Assembly (NCBI GenBank): GCA_947503005.1
Contig: CANNCA010000001.1
Span: 496,001-560,000, forward strand
From: an uncultured Flavobacteriaceae bacterium
Lineage (GTDB): Bacteria; Bacteroidota; Bacteroidia; Flavobacteriales; Flavobacteriaceae
Direction: 5' to 3'
Length of the DNA: 64,000 nucleotides
The position numbers and the translations under genes are program-made. Below are positions 52,186-61,972 of this stretch, one piece after another. Numbering within the stretch: the first letter of the stretch is position 1; each line of letters begins with the position of its first letter. The notes under the pieces were generated by a model. The model saw nothing but the letters and a program-made list of their open reading frames with translations, was not told the DNA's origin and did no database searches.

Positions 52186-52809
52186 TTGAAACCTGAAATC
52201 ACCGAAAGAACTACGCAAGTATTAGTAGAAGAGGCATTGGCAAAAGTGAAGTCATACAATCAGTATCGCGAAATGGTAGCCCAATTGACTCAAGAGGGTA
52301 AATCTACTGGCCCAAACCAGACTGAAGCCTTGATAAATTATACTATGCTTAATGACAGGCGAATGAAACGCTTTGATAAAACGATAAAGGTTGATTTGGA
52401 AACATCTCAAAAAGTCGCTTCAGTAAATAAGAATATCACGCTTTTGGTTGTAACCGAAAGTTGGTGTGGCGACGCCGCCCCTGCCATACCCGTGATGAAC
52501 AAGATTGCAGAACTTAATGACCAAATCGAACTAAAAATAGCCCTTCGGGATGAAAATATAGAGTTGATGAACCGCTTCTTGACTAATGGGGCCATGTCGA
52601 TTCCCAAACTCATATTTTGGGATGACGATAAAAAGGAAGTGATAGCGGTTTGGGGTCCCCGGCCAAAGCCGGCTGCTCAACTAGTGGCAGACCATAAAGC
52701 GAGATACGGCATCTTGCTTCCTGAAATCAAGGAGGAAATCCAACATTGGTACAATAAGGACAAGGGACAAACGATTTTAAAGGAATTAACGGTCCTTTTG
52801 TTGAAATAA
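52186..52809 (+). CDS. Thioredoxin family protein
   Basis: 207 residues from TTG 52186. The centre has a thioredoxin-like fold with the active-site segment SWCGDAAPAIPVMNKIAE; only the first cysteine of CxxC is kept, as in the thioredoxin_9 group. A redox sensor or oxidoreductase with a single catalytic Cys is possible. Its 3' end overlaps that of the TonB-like gene (52786-52809). Confidence 0.85.
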   Translation: MKPEITERTTQVLVEEALAKVKSYNQYREMVAQLTQEGKSTGPNQTEALINYTMLNDRRMKRFDKTIKVDLETSQKVASVNKNITLLVVTESWCGDAAPAIPVMNKIAELNDQIELKIALRDENIELMNRFLTNGAMSIPKLIFWDDDKKEVIAVWGPRPKPAAQLVADHKARYGILLPEIKEEIQHWYNKDKGQTILKELTVLLLK

Positions 52810-53523
52810 ATAGGTAATGGTTCCTTTTTGTGAAGGTTTGGACGAGTCGCCACTGAACTTCGCTTTTAAGGCATAGGCTATCGCATTATCAACAAGGCAA
52901 CCGTTTGAGGTGCCTGAACTTTTTTCATTAAAATCGGCTTCTGTAACATTACCCAAGGCATCTACTTTAATATTGATAACAACTTTACCACCTTCGATAC
53001 ACGTATAAATTGGAGGAGGTAGTTTATAATTATTACGATTGACAAGTGAATAAGATACGGAAGTCCTTCTGGCGGCCAAATTATTGGTGAATTCCTTTTT
53101 CTGGGCTTCCTTTTCTCCGAGAAGTTTTTTCTTTTCCTCTCGTTGTTTGGCCAACTCTTTGACCTTGGCGGCATATTCCGAATCAGATATCAAATCGGTG
53201 GCATCTTCCGAACCTCCTTCTTCGGCGCGCTCGGCCATGATTTCCTCTAAAGTCTTAAGCGGTTCCGGATCTCCATAACTTGGTTTCGCTGTCTCGTTAT
53301 AAGCCATGTGACTTTTGATGGGGTCGACTTCTTGCATTTGCTCCAAAAGTTCCTTCTCTTTAAGAAGCTCTTCAATATCTTCTTCTGCAAGCATCATCTC
53401 AACAATGTATTCATCTTCTTGGCTACCTACTTCACCAAGATGAATGTTGAATAAAACCAACACCACAATTCCCATGGAGAAAAAGGTAATTAGAAATGAT
53501 AATTGCTTGCGGTTCAGATTCAT
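52786..53523 (-). CDS. Energy-transducing TonB-like protein
   Basis: 245 residues. A short N-terminal TM helix (9-28) and a Glu/Lys-rich coiled-coil-like middle (about 50-150) replace the Pro-rich linker of classical TonB. The C-terminal domain (about 170-240, with PPPIYTCIEGGKVVINIKVDALGNV) follows the pattern of Bacteroidetes TonB/AgmX energy transducers, with a conserved Cys pair (TCIEGG, NGCLVD). It probably powers outer-membrane receptors. ExbB/ExbD genes are not adjacent. Confidence 0.75.
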   Translation of the reverse strand: MNLNRKQLSFLITFFSMGIVVLVLFNIHLGEVGSQEDEYIVEMMLAEEDIEELLKEKELLEQMQEVDPIKSHMAYNETAKPSYGDPEPLKTLEEIMAERAEEGGSEDATDLISDSEYAAKVKELAKQREEKKKLLGEKEAQKKEFTNNLAARRTSVSYSLVNRNNYKLPPPIYTCIEGGKVVINIKVDALGNVTEADFNEKSSGTSNGCLVDNAIAYALKAKFSGDSSKPSQKGTITYLFQQKDR

Positions 53524-53593
53524 AGTGCTAAAACTCCAATTTCTAAAAAATATTTAAATTTTTCGTTGAACGGAAAGTTAAATGATCTAATAA

Positions 53594-54322
53594 TTATGAA
53601 TCTTTTACTTTTCCGAGTAAAATCTTTTCAAATTCTTCAGGGCTAAGGGCTTTATCTACGTTATAATCGCCTATTTTGGTTCTTCTGAGTTCGGATAAAT
53701 GCGCACCCGAGCCTAATGCTTTGCCAAAATCATGTGCTAACGAGCGAATATAAGTGCCCTTACTACAGACCACTCTGAACTTGACCCTGGGCATTCTTAT
53801 GTCAACGATTTCAAATTCCGAGATGGTAACTTCCCTTCTTTTAATCACAACTTCTATGCCATCACGGGCATATTCGTACAAACGTTTTCCATCCTTTTTC
53901 AAGGCAGAAAAAATAGGGGGAAGTTGCTCAATTGTGCCCAAGAATTGTTTTGTTGTCTCAAGCACGTTCTCTTTGGAGATATGTTCAATTGGAAAGGTTG
54001 CGTCAACTTCGGTCTCAAGATCATAGGAAGGGGTCGTTGCACCCAAGGTAATGGTGCCGGTATACTCCTTGACCTGGCCTTGAAGCTCATTGATGGTCTT
54101 GGTAAATTTCCCAGTGCAAATCAGTAAAAGGCCTGTTGCCAAAGGGTCAAGTGTACCGGCATGGCCTATTTTTATTTTCTTCAGGTCAAATTTCTTACGA
54201 ATGACCCATTTGAGTTTATTGACCGCTTGAAAAGAGGACCAACCAAGAGGTTTGTCAATAAGGAGCAGTTGCCCATTTAGGAAGTCTTCTTTTGTTTTCA
54301 ATTGAAGATTCGTTGAGGTCAT
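53594..54322 (-). CDS. truB: tRNA pseudouridine(55) synthase
   Basis: 242 residues from ATG 54322 (a start at 54385 is not supported by the family). TruB makes pseudouridine 55 in tRNA. Catalytic Asp59 is in HAGTLDPLATG. KPLGWSSFQAVN at the N-terminus and GTYIRSLAHDFGKALGSGAHLSELRRTKIG are typical. It follows uppP in the ftsX operon order and is probably the last of the unit. Confidence 0.97.
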   Translation of the reverse strand: MTSTNLQLKTKEDFLNGQLLLIDKPLGWSSFQAVNKLKWVIRKKFDLKKIKIGHAGTLDPLATGLLLICTGKFTKTINELQGQVKEYTGTITLGATTPSYDLETEVDATFPIEHISKENVLETTKQFLGTIEQLPPIFSALKKDGKRLYEYARDGIEVVIKRREVTISEFEIVDIRMPRVKFRVVCSKGTYIRSLAHDFGKALGSGAHLSELRRTKIGDYNVDKALSPEEFEKILLGKVKDS

Positions 54323-54418
54323 TGGAACTTTATACTGAATAAATTTTATAACAAGATAGCCTTTCGACTTTGCCCAGGATAACATTTCAATAGAAGGAGA
54401 ATAAATGCTAACTATTCA

Positions 54419-55219
54419 TTAATAGGGGGCTAGAAACCCGTAAGCAATAGCAATTAATCCAACTACTAAACAATAAATCGCAAAGTAAGACAACTTACTT
54501 TTCTTGACCAATTGAATCATCCAAGTACAAGCAGCAAGTCCGGCAATGAAGGCTGCAATAAAACCTGCTATCATGGCGATGTTATTTTCTCCTTCAAAAT
54601 TCAAATCACCACTGAAAACATCCTTACCTATTTTTCCAAAAATTAATGGGACCACCATCAAAAAAGAAAAACGTGCCGATTTGGTTTTGTCAACACCAAG
54701 CAGCACGGAAGTTGAAATGGTCGCGCCACTACGTGAAATTCCCGGTAGCATGGCGATAGCCTGTGAAACACCGACAACAAAAGCATTTCTAAAACTAACT
54801 TTTTTGCCCGTATCCTTCGCTTTATCTGCAAAATAAAGTAGCACGGCCGTTATCAAAAGCATAAATCCAACGAACCAAATGTTACCCCCGAAAAAGGCTT
54901 CCAGTTGTTCTTCTAAAAATAATCCAATGAAAGCAGCGGGTAACATGGAAATGATAATTTTAAAAGAGAACTGGGTTTCTTCGTTCCATTTAAAACTGAA
55001 AATGCCGCGAATGATTTCCCAGACATCCTTCCTAAAGACCACAATGGTACTCAGGGCGGTTGCAAAATGGAGTACAACGGTGAACAAAAGACTTTCTTCG
55101 GGTACTGAATTGTCCCCTAAAATAGCCTTTCCCAATTCTAAATGGCCACTTGAGGAAACGGGTAAAAACTCGGTCAATCCTTGAATGATTCCGAGAATGA
55201 TGGCGTCTAAAATGTCCAA
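54419..55219 (-). CDS. uppP: Undecaprenyl-diphosphate phosphatase
   Basis: 266 residues from TTG 55219. UppP recycles the lipid carrier of peptidoglycan and O-antigen synthesis. Signature residues are in LPVSSSGHLELG and PGISRSGAT, and the chain has about eight membrane segments. Its start directly adjoins the stop of DUF3098 (TAA then TTG), a sign of coupling. Confidence 0.96.
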   Translation of the reverse strand: MDILDAIILGIIQGLTEFLPVSSSGHLELGKAILGDNSVPEESLLFTVVLHFATALSTIVVFRKDVWEIIRGIFSFKWNEETQFSFKIIISMLPAAFIGLFLEEQLEAFFGGNIWFVGFMLLITAVLLYFADKAKDTGKKVSFRNAFVVGVSQAIAMLPGISRSGATISTSVLLGVDKTKSARFSFLMVVPLIFGKIGKDVFSGDLNFEGENNIAMIAGFIAAFIAGLAACTWMIQLVKKSKLSYFAIYCLVVGLIAIAYGFLAPY

Positions 55220-55489
55220 TTAATTTTTCTTCTTGTGCGGATTCAACAAAATGGCGTAAACTTCGATTCCCAAACCAATAAGCACTAAGGTTGGGGCTAG
55301 ACGTATTCTCCTGAAATTGTAGATGTCAGGGTTAAAAACATTGGGGTCGTCACTACCACCGCCACTCATCAAGATAAAGCCTAGGGTGATAAAGGCAATG
55401 CCGATGAACATGAACATATAGTTCTTTTTTTGAAAGATAAATTCTTGTTTTGGCCGCTGCTCGCTAGCTCGTTTTTGCTTCTTGCTCAT
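55220..55489 (-). CDS. DUF3098 membrane protein
   Basis: 89 residues with two hydrophobic helices (about 28-47 and 65-83). The pattern is that of DUF3098, always found between ftsX and uppP in this phylum. A role in cell-envelope work is inference from this place. Confidence 0.85.
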   Translation of the reverse strand: MSKKQKRASEQRPKQEFIFQKKNYMFMFIGIAFITLGFILMSGGGSDDPNVFNPDIYNFRRIRLAPTLVLIGLGIEVYAILLNPHKKKN

Positions 55490-55498
55490 GGCACAAAG

Positions 55499-56377
55499 TT
55501 AATAATATAATTCATCTGTTCTTAAATTGAGAAATCGCTGTGTTGCGAAATAAGTGCTTATCAACGAAATCAATAAGCCAAGTACGAATACTGCGATAAA
55601 TAGAATTATCAAAATGGTAGGATCTTTCAAAAGGCCCAAATCCGGAAAATTGACATTCAGGTAATATAAAAGTCCGGCCAATGCAAGTAGGGCGAGAACG
55701 GAACCTAACATTCCCAGTTTGATATTTGTCCAAATAAAGGGTCGTCGTATAAAGCTTTTTGTGGCACCTACCATTTGCATCGTTTTAATAATGAAGCGTT
55801 TGGAATAAATGGATAGGCGAATAGAGCTATTGATTAATAATACAGCAATAAATGTAAAAATGCCGCTGGCGACCAGAATCCAAAACCCGATGCGTTTCAC
55901 ATTGTCGTTTAGCAATCCGACAAGTGGTTTATCATAACTCACTTCATCAACGTAGCTTTTAGCGGAAATCTCGAAAGCGATTTCTTCAATTTTTTCGGGG
56001 GAAACAAAATCGGCATTTAGATTTACATCGATGGAATTTTTAAGCGGATTATATCCCAAAAAATCCATAAAATTCTCACCGATTTCTTCGCTATGTTTTT
56101 CGGCAGCTTCCTCTTTAGAAACGTAGGTCGCGGTCTTGGTATAGTCTGCCATTGAAAGACTTTTCTGCAGTTGGTCAATTTCTACTTCTTTGGCGGTTTC
56201 CTTTAAAAAGACCGATATGGTAATCTGTTCTTTAAAATGGTCGGCCATTTTTTTGGTGTTCAATACCAACAATCCTAAAATTCCCAAAAGAAAAAGCACC
56301 AAGCCAATACTTAATACTACCGAGAAGTAAGAGGAGATTAACTTTCGTTTTTGATACTGTTCAAAAGACTGGCCCAT
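55499..56377 (-). CDS. ftsX: Cell division protein FtsX-like permease
   Basis: 292 residues. Four TM helices (one N-terminal at about 20-40, three at about 165-290) flank an extracytoplasmic domain. With FtsE, FtsX regulates cell-wall hydrolases at the septum. FtsE is not in the window. Downstream are DUF3098 and uppP, 9 bases away. Confidence 0.93.
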   Translation of the reverse strand: MGQSFEQYQKRKLISSYFSVVLSIGLVLFLLGILGLLVLNTKKMADHFKEQITISVFLKETAKEVEIDQLQKSLSMADYTKTATYVSKEEAAEKHSEEIGENFMDFLGYNPLKNSIDVNLNADFVSPEKIEEIAFEISAKSYVDEVSYDKPLVGLLNDNVKRIGFWILVASGIFTFIAVLLINSSIRLSIYSKRFIIKTMQMVGATKSFIRRPFIWTNIKLGMLGSVLALLALAGLLYYLNVNFPDLGLLKDPTILIILFIAVFVLGLLISLISTYFATQRFLNLRTDELYY

Positions 56378-56463
56378 AGTAGGTAAGAATTACTAAGGTA
56401 AAGTTAGGAAAGTTAATCGAATAGAACTTGTATCTCCTTTCTCTTTATAATGATTGAGAATGG

Positions 56464-57591
56464 TTAATTTTTGATTTCTTCTTTAATATTGATTTCTTCA
56501 TTGAATTCAGGGATTCTTTTTTTGAGCAATAAAATTTGACCCAAATGACTTGATTGGTGCTCCATAGTATGAAACCAGTAGTAATGATTGTCATTTGAAG
56601 CAAGCCATTCATCATCTTTTGTCTTTAGAACCTTAACAGTTTGCTCACGAACTTTTTTCCAAATATCTAAGTAGTATTTTATGTCATGCCCCTTAATATT
56701 TTCTTGTCCCTCTTTTCCTAGTTCCATAGCATACTTCCATTCGATCCCATCTGTTTCATTAAAAACATCCTTTTTGTCAAAAGTTACAGATTGAAAATAT
56801 ACTTCTGTTGCGATTAAATGCATTACCAAAGCTCCAACGGAATTCGCTTTTTCATCCATTAAATAATCAATTTCCTGTTGATTCAAAGCTTCGACATTAC
56901 GTTCCACTCGGCTTTTTAGATTATTCAACATGCTAACTAGCGTTCCTATTTGGGGAGAAAAATCTTTAATCGGGCCGATTTGATCGGAAGTATCCTCTAC
57001 TACCCCCTCACTTGTAATCAATAGAGATTTAGCCCCATCTATAGCGTCTGAACTAGAAGAAAAAGTAAATTCTTTTATCCGAACAGGATTTGATTCTTGA
57101 ATTCCTTCGACCCAGTTTTTCTTTGGGTCACCATTGTGGTCATCTTCAAAACTTCCATTTTTAATGTCAAGTTTTTCAAATTCTCCCTTTTCATTTTGAG
57201 TCAGCACCTCAAACTTGTCGAATAGAAATCTGCCATTGTTCCAACAAAGTGCTCCAAAATTTAGGGTTTTTGAATTTTCATCAATTTCCGCTTCAATGGT
57301 ATATTTCTTCCACTCTTTAGATGTTATAGGGCGATCTCCCATATTGTCAAAGAACCCTCTTTCGCCGTTTTTCGTGTCCACTCGAACCCAAATACCAGAC
57401 TGCCCATCTTCATTATTAGATTCGTTTTTGGCATAGGCAACAACCTTGAATTTTATCGGTTTGTCAGTAGATATTTCTATTGATTGAACAAACGAGGTCC
57501 AATCTCTTGAGGTTTCCTTTTGTGCCAATGCATTCTGAAAAAGTAAGAAAGTAAAAATCAACAAAGTGAAATATGTTCTGATAATTTTCAT
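56464..57591 (-). CDS. DinB-like protein with secretion signal
   Basis: 375 residues from ATG 57591; the frame extends upstream but that region has no signal peptide or family support. A signal peptide (1-22) ends in LAQ. About residues 30-180 form a beta-sandwich that looks carbohydrate- or galactose-binding-like (WVRVDTKNGERGFFDN, KYTIEAEIDENSKTLNFGALCWNNGRF). The C-terminal 165 residues are a DinB four-helix bundle with likely metal histidines in ALVMHLIATE and YWFHTMEHQSSHLGQI. The activity is unknown. Confidence 0.75.
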   Translation of the reverse strand: MKIIRTYFTLLIFTFLLFQNALAQKETSRDWTSFVQSIEISTDKPIKFKVVAYAKNESNNEDGQSGIWVRVDTKNGERGFFDNMGDRPITSKEWKKYTIEAEIDENSKTLNFGALCWNNGRFLFDKFEVLTQNEKGEFEKLDIKNGSFEDDHNGDPKKNWVEGIQESNPVRIKEFTFSSSSDAIDGAKSLLITSEGVVEDTSDQIGPIKDFSPQIGTLVSMLNNLKSRVERNVEALNQQEIDYLMDEKANSVGALVMHLIATEVYFQSVTFDKKDVFNETDGIEWKYAMELGKEGQENIKGHDIKYYLDIWKKVREQTVKVLKTKDDEWLASNDNHYYWFHTMEHQSSHLGQILLLKKRIPEFNEEINIKEEIKN

Positions 57592-57749
57592 GGAAGTTTT
57601 CTTAAGTGAAGTTGTCAGAACAAGATAGAAAATTCTAACTATTTTTTCAACGTAAACCGCAAACACTAATATTTGGCCTTTAAAGTATAAGTTGGAATAA
57701 GAATCGAAGAACCATAGGGATACTAAGAAATACTTTCCTAGAATAAACC

Positions 57750-57757
57750 TATTTTTG
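57750..57757 (+). promoter_or_regulatory. Candidate -7 box for leuS
   Basis: TATTTTTG matches TAnnTTTG and ends 26 bases before the leuS ATG. No -33 TTG was found. Confidence 0.4.
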
Positions 57758-57783
57758 CCTTTTACTTTTAAGACGCTAGCATT

Positions 57784-60612
57784 ATGCATTACAATTTCAA
57801 TGAAATTGAAGCCAAATGGCAAGAATATTGGGCCAAAAACCAAACTTTCAAGGCGGAGAACAATTCCAAGAAAGAAAAGTTCTATGTTTTGGATATGTTT
57901 CCTTACCCCTCGGGAGCAGGGCTTCACGTAGGCCACCCTTTAGGCTATATCGCTAGCGATATTTATGCACGTTATAAAAGGCACAAAGGTTTTAATGTAT
58001 TGCATCCACAAGGGTATGATTCTTTTGGGTTGCCTGCTGAACAGTATGCTATTCAAACGGGTCAGCATCCTGCAATAACTACTGAAGAAAATATAAAGAC
58101 CTATCGAAGGCAGTTGGACCAAATCGGATTTTCATTCGATTGGAGTCGGGAAGTACGTACTTCCGACCCAAAATATTACAAATGGACACAGTGGATTTTC
58201 ATTCAATTGTTCAATTCATGGTACAACAAAGATTCTGATAAAGCAGAGGATATCGAAACTTTGATTTCTAAATTGTCTTCTGATGGAAACACCAACGTGA
58301 ATGCAGTTTGCGATGAAGATGTTATTCAGTTTTCAGCAGCAGATTGGAGAGCCTTTTCAAAGAAAGAACAACAAGAAATCTTATTAAAATATCGATTGAC
58401 CTATTTGGCAGATACGGAGGTAAACTGGTGCCCTGCCTTAGGTACGGTTTTGGCAAATGATGAAATTGTAAACGGAGTCTCAGAACGCGGCGGGCACCCG
58501 GTCATCAGAAAAAAAATGACGCAATGGAGTATGCGAATAAGTGCCTATGCTCAACGTTTGCTTGATGGATTGAATAACATCGATTGGCCACAACCTTTGA
58601 AAGATTCACAGACGAATTGGATTGGTAGAAGCCAAGGAGCAAGTGTTACATTCTATACGGTCACTTCGAGCGGAGTCGAGAACAAACATGCTATTGAGGT
58701 CTTCACAACTAGACCCGATACCATCTTCGGAGCAAGTTTTATGACGTTGGCCCCTGAACATGAGTTGGTACAAAAAATAACCACTCCCCAACAAAAAGCT
58801 GAGGTAGACGCCTATATTGAAGCTACAGCCAAACGCTCGGAACGCGATCGTATGGCCGATGTGAAAACCATAACGGGTGCTTTTACGGGAGCGTATGCAG
58901 AACACCCATTTACGAAACAACCAATTCCGATTTGGATTGGTGATTATGTATTGGCCGGTTATGGAACGGGTGCAGTGATGTCCGTTCCTTGTGGAGATCA
59001 ACGTGATTATGATTTTGCAAAACATTTCGATATTCCGATTCCCAATATTTTTGAGGGAGTTGATATTTCGGAAGAAGCATTTTCAGATAAAGAAAAAACA
59101 GTTATTGCCAATTCTGATTTTTTAAACGGATTGCCTTATAAGAAAGCCGTAAAAACCGCCATTTATGAATTGGAAAAACTAGGTCAAGGAGAAGGCAAAA
59201 TCAACTACCGTTTGCGTGATGCTGTTTTCAGTAGACAACGGTATTGGGGTGAGCCTTTCCCTGTGTATTATGTAGATGGAATGCCGCAGATGATTACTCC
59301 AGAACATTTGCCAATAGTACTACCTGAGGTAGAAAAATATTTGCCCACGGAAACTGGTGAACCACCTTTAGGCAACGCAACCATTTGGGCATGGGATACA
59401 AAAACAAATCAGGTGGTTGCCAATGCGTTGATAGACCATAAGACCGTGTTTCCGTTGGAATTGAATACCATGCCAGGTTGGGCCGGAAGCTCACAATACT
59501 TCAACCGTTACATGGATCCAAATAACGAAGAAGAGATCTTTTCGAAAGAGGCCATCAACTATTGGCAAGATGTGGATTTGTACATTGGCGGCAGCGAACA
59601 TGCAACGGGTCATTTACTGTATAGTCGTTTTTGGCAAAAATTTATGTTTGATAAAGGTTTGGTGCCCAAAGATGAGTATGCGAAAAAGCTCATCAATCAA
59701 GGCATGATTACCGGGACTAGCGCTTTCATTTATCGTGAGGAAGAAACTGGGAAAGTGTTTTCAAAAGGATTGATCGAAGGTAGAAAAACAACCCCTATAC
59801 ATGCAGATGTTTCTTTAGTGAATTCTTCAGATGAATTAAATCTAGAAAGCTTTAAAAAATGGCAGCCTGAATTTAAAAATGCTGAGTTCATTTTAGAAGA
59901 TGGTAAATACATTGTGGGTCGAGAAGTCGAAAAAATGTCCAAGTCCAAATACAATGTCGTCAACCCCGATGATATTATAGAGGAGTATGGTGCAGACAGC
60001 CTTCGTCTCTATGAAATGTTCCTAGGTCCATTAGAGCAGTCTAAACCTTGGAATACGGCCGGTATTACAGGTGTGCATTCCTTCCTGAAAAAACTTTGGA
60101 AGTTATACTTTGGTGACAAAGGTTTTAAGGTTGCCGATGTTGATCCTTCAGCTGAAAACCTAAAAACCCTCCACAAGACCATCAAAAAGGTAGAGGAAGA
60201 TATCGAGAACTTTAGCTTTAACACTTCGGTATCTACTTTTATGATATGCGTGAATGAGTTGACCGCTCAAAAATGCACTAGTCGAGGGATTCTAGAACCT
60301 TTGGCAGTTTTAGTATCTCCATATGCACCACATATTGCCGAAGAACTTTGGGAGAAACTGGGTCATACGGAATCAATTTCAACAATATCTTTCCCGAAAT
60401 TCGAACCCAAGTATTTGGTAGAGCGTAGTAAGGAGTATCCGATATCCTTTAACGGCAAAATGCGTTTTACTCTTGAGCTTCCATTAGACTTATCAAAAGA
60501 AGATATAGAGGCAGCAGTAATGGCTCATGAAAAAACGCAGCAACAATTGGCAGGGCGAACTCCTAAAAAGGTGATTGTAGTTCCGGGTAAAATCGTGAAT
60601 ATTGTGGGGTAA
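57784..60612 (+). CDS. leuS: Leucyl-tRNA synthetase
   Basis: 942 residues. It attaches leucine to tRNA-Leu. The HIGH-type motif HVGH (48-51) and the KMSKS motif (about 717-721) mark the Rossmann catalytic domain. The editing domain is present (TRPDTIFGASF and GTGAVMSVPCGDQRDYDFA). An insertion of about 60 residues before the editing domain (about 150-190, with EDIETLISKLSSDG) is like that of Bacteroidetes enzymes. A terminator follows. Confidence 0.98.
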   Translation: MHYNFNEIEAKWQEYWAKNQTFKAENNSKKEKFYVLDMFPYPSGAGLHVGHPLGYIASDIYARYKRHKGFNVLHPQGYDSFGLPAEQYAIQTGQHPAITTEENIKTYRRQLDQIGFSFDWSREVRTSDPKYYKWTQWIFIQLFNSWYNKDSDKAEDIETLISKLSSDGNTNVNAVCDEDVIQFSAADWRAFSKKEQQEILLKYRLTYLADTEVNWCPALGTVLANDEIVNGVSERGGHPVIRKKMTQWSMRISAYAQRLLDGLNNIDWPQPLKDSQTNWIGRSQGASVTFYTVTSSGVENKHAIEVFTTRPDTIFGASFMTLAPEHELVQKITTPQQKAEVDAYIEATAKRSERDRMADVKTITGAFTGAYAEHPFTKQPIPIWIGDYVLAGYGTGAVMSVPCGDQRDYDFAKHFDIPIPNIFEGVDISEEAFSDKEKTVIANSDFLNGLPYKKAVKTAIYELEKLGQGEGKINYRLRDAVFSRQRYWGEPFPVYYVDGMPQMITPEHLPIVLPEVEKYLPTETGEPPLGNATIWAWDTKTNQVVANALIDHKTVFPLELNTMPGWAGSSQYFNRYMDPNNEEEIFSKEAINYWQDVDLYIGGSEHATGHLLYSRFWQKFMFDKGLVPKDEYAKKLINQGMITGTSAFIYREEETGKVFSKGLIEGRKTTPIHADVSLVNSSDELNLESFKKWQPEFKNAEFILEDGKYIVGREVEKMSKSKYNVVNPDDIIEEYGADSLRLYEMFLGPLEQSKPWNTAGITGVHSFLKKLWKLYFGDKGFKVADVDPSAENLKTLHKTIKKVEEDIENFSFNTSVSTFMICVNELTAQKCTSRGILEPLAVLVSPYAPHIAEELWEKLGHTESISTISFPKFEPKYLVERSKEYPISFNGKMRFTLELPLDLSKEDIEAAVMAHEKTQQQLAGRTPKKVIVVPGKIVNIVG

Positions 60613-60639
60613 TCGTTCATAAATGTTTAATTCTATATA

Positions 60640-60666
60640 AATACCCCCTAATAATTAGGGGGTATT
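60640..60666 (+). terminator. Terminator after leuS
   Basis: AATACCCCCTA (60640-60650) pairs perfectly with TAGGGGGTATT (60656-60666), loop ATAAT. The following tract is T-rich but not a pure run. Confidence 0.85.
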
Positions 60667-60775
60667 GTTGTTTTAAGGGCATTGTTTTATCCAAAGACCC
60701 CTTTATTTAATCGATTTTATTTTCATTTAAGTGATATTTGTGACATTTTTGTTGTGAATTCTAAACAATGTAACA

Positions 60776-61876
60776 ATGATTATAGGTGTCCCAAAAGAAA
60801 TTAAAAACAATGAAAGCCGTGTAGGAATGACTCCTGCGGGAGTATTTGAATTGGTAAAAAACAACCACTCGGTGTATGTGCAATCGTCTGCAGGAGAAGG
60901 TAGTGGCTTTTTTGATATGGACTATAAAAATGCCGGAGCGATAATTTTAGATACGATTGGTCAAGTATATGCATCCAGTGAAATGATTGTAAAAGTCAAA
61001 GAGCCTATTGCCGAAGAGTATGAACTGGTGCAGAAAGACCAGATTGTTTTTACCTATTTTCATTTTGCATCCAGTGAACCTTTGACAAAGGCCATGATTG
61101 CTAGTCAATCGGTTTGTATCGCTTACGAAACGGTGGAAGATAAGAAAGGTACTTTACCTCTTTTAACACCTATGTCAGAGGTTGCGGGTCGGATGGCCAT
61201 TCAGCAAGGGGCAAAATACTTAGAGAAACCTGTAAAGGGCAGAGGGGTGCTTTTGGGGGGAGTACCTGGCGTACAACCTGGTAAAGTTTTAGTACTTGGT
61301 GCTGGAGTAGTAGGCATTCAAGCTGCTAAAATGGCAGCAGGTTTAGGTGCCCACGTAACCATAATGGATATTGATATGAATCGATTGCGCTATGTTAATG
61401 ATGTACTACCTCCACATGTAGTAACTGAATTCTCAAATGAGTTCAATATTCGCAAACATATCAAAAACCACGATTTGATTATTGGTGGCGTACTGTTAAA
61501 AGGTGCCAAAGCTCCTAATCTTATCACAAAAGATATGCTAGAAGAAATGCGCCCTGGAACAGTAATCGTTGATGTTGCCGTTGACCAAGGCGGTTGTGTT
61601 GAAACCACAAAGCCCACCACCCATGAAGATCCTATCTATATCATTGATGATGTAGTGCATTACTCTGTTGCGAATATGCCGGGAGCAGTGCCTTATACTT
61701 CTACCGTGGCTTTAACCAATGTGACGCTTCCATATGTCTTAAAATTGGCGAATTTGGGTTGGGTGAAAGCAACTGAAATTGATGAATCATTACATAAAGG
61801 GTTAAATATTGTCAAAGGAGAAGTAGTGTACAAAGAAATCAATGAAGCTTTCGGTTGGGAGACTGAGCTGGTATAA
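60776..61876 (+). CDS. ald: Alanine dehydrogenase
   Basis: 366 residues. It interconverts alanine and pyruvate plus ammonia with NAD. The N-terminus MIIGVPKEIKNNESRVGMTPAGV and the NAD site VLVLGAGVVGIQAAKMAAGLGAHVTIMDID (about 171-200) are signatures of the family. Length matches other alanine dehydrogenases. It has its own terminator. An Lrp-type regulator lies about 0.9 kb away in the opposite direction, which may be a regulatory link, but that is only inference. Confidence 0.97.
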   Translation: MIIGVPKEIKNNESRVGMTPAGVFELVKNNHSVYVQSSAGEGSGFFDMDYKNAGAIILDTIGQVYASSEMIVKVKEPIAEEYELVQKDQIVFTYFHFASSEPLTKAMIASQSVCIAYETVEDKKGTLPLLTPMSEVAGRMAIQQGAKYLEKPVKGRGVLLGGVPGVQPGKVLVLGAGVVGIQAAKMAAGLGAHVTIMDIDMNRLRYVNDVLPPHVVTEFSNEFNIRKHIKNHDLIIGGVLLKGAKAPNLITKDMLEEMRPGTVIVDVAVDQGGCVETTKPTTHEDPIYIIDDVVHYSVANMPGAVPYTSTVALTNVTLPYVLKLANLGWVKATEIDESLHKGLNIVKGEVVYKEINEAFGWETELV

Positions 61877-61897
61877 TGGTACAATTTGTCAGTAAAA

Positions 61898-61926
61898 AGC
61901 CCTCGCCACAGAATGGCGGGGTTTTT
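61898..61926 (+). terminator. Terminator after ald
   Basis: GCCCTCGCCA pairs with TGGCGGGG (61914-61921) with one G-T pair, loop of five, then five T. Confidence 0.9.
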
Positions 61927-61972
61927 GCCTTTTATATTGTAATTTTAATACACATTAACTAAAGATAAGATT

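Noticed and set aside
57592-57936. N-terminal extension of the DinB-like protein
   Set aside because: The 115 extra codons lie before a clear signal peptide starting at 57591, overlap the leuS promoter region, and run into leuS on the other strand.
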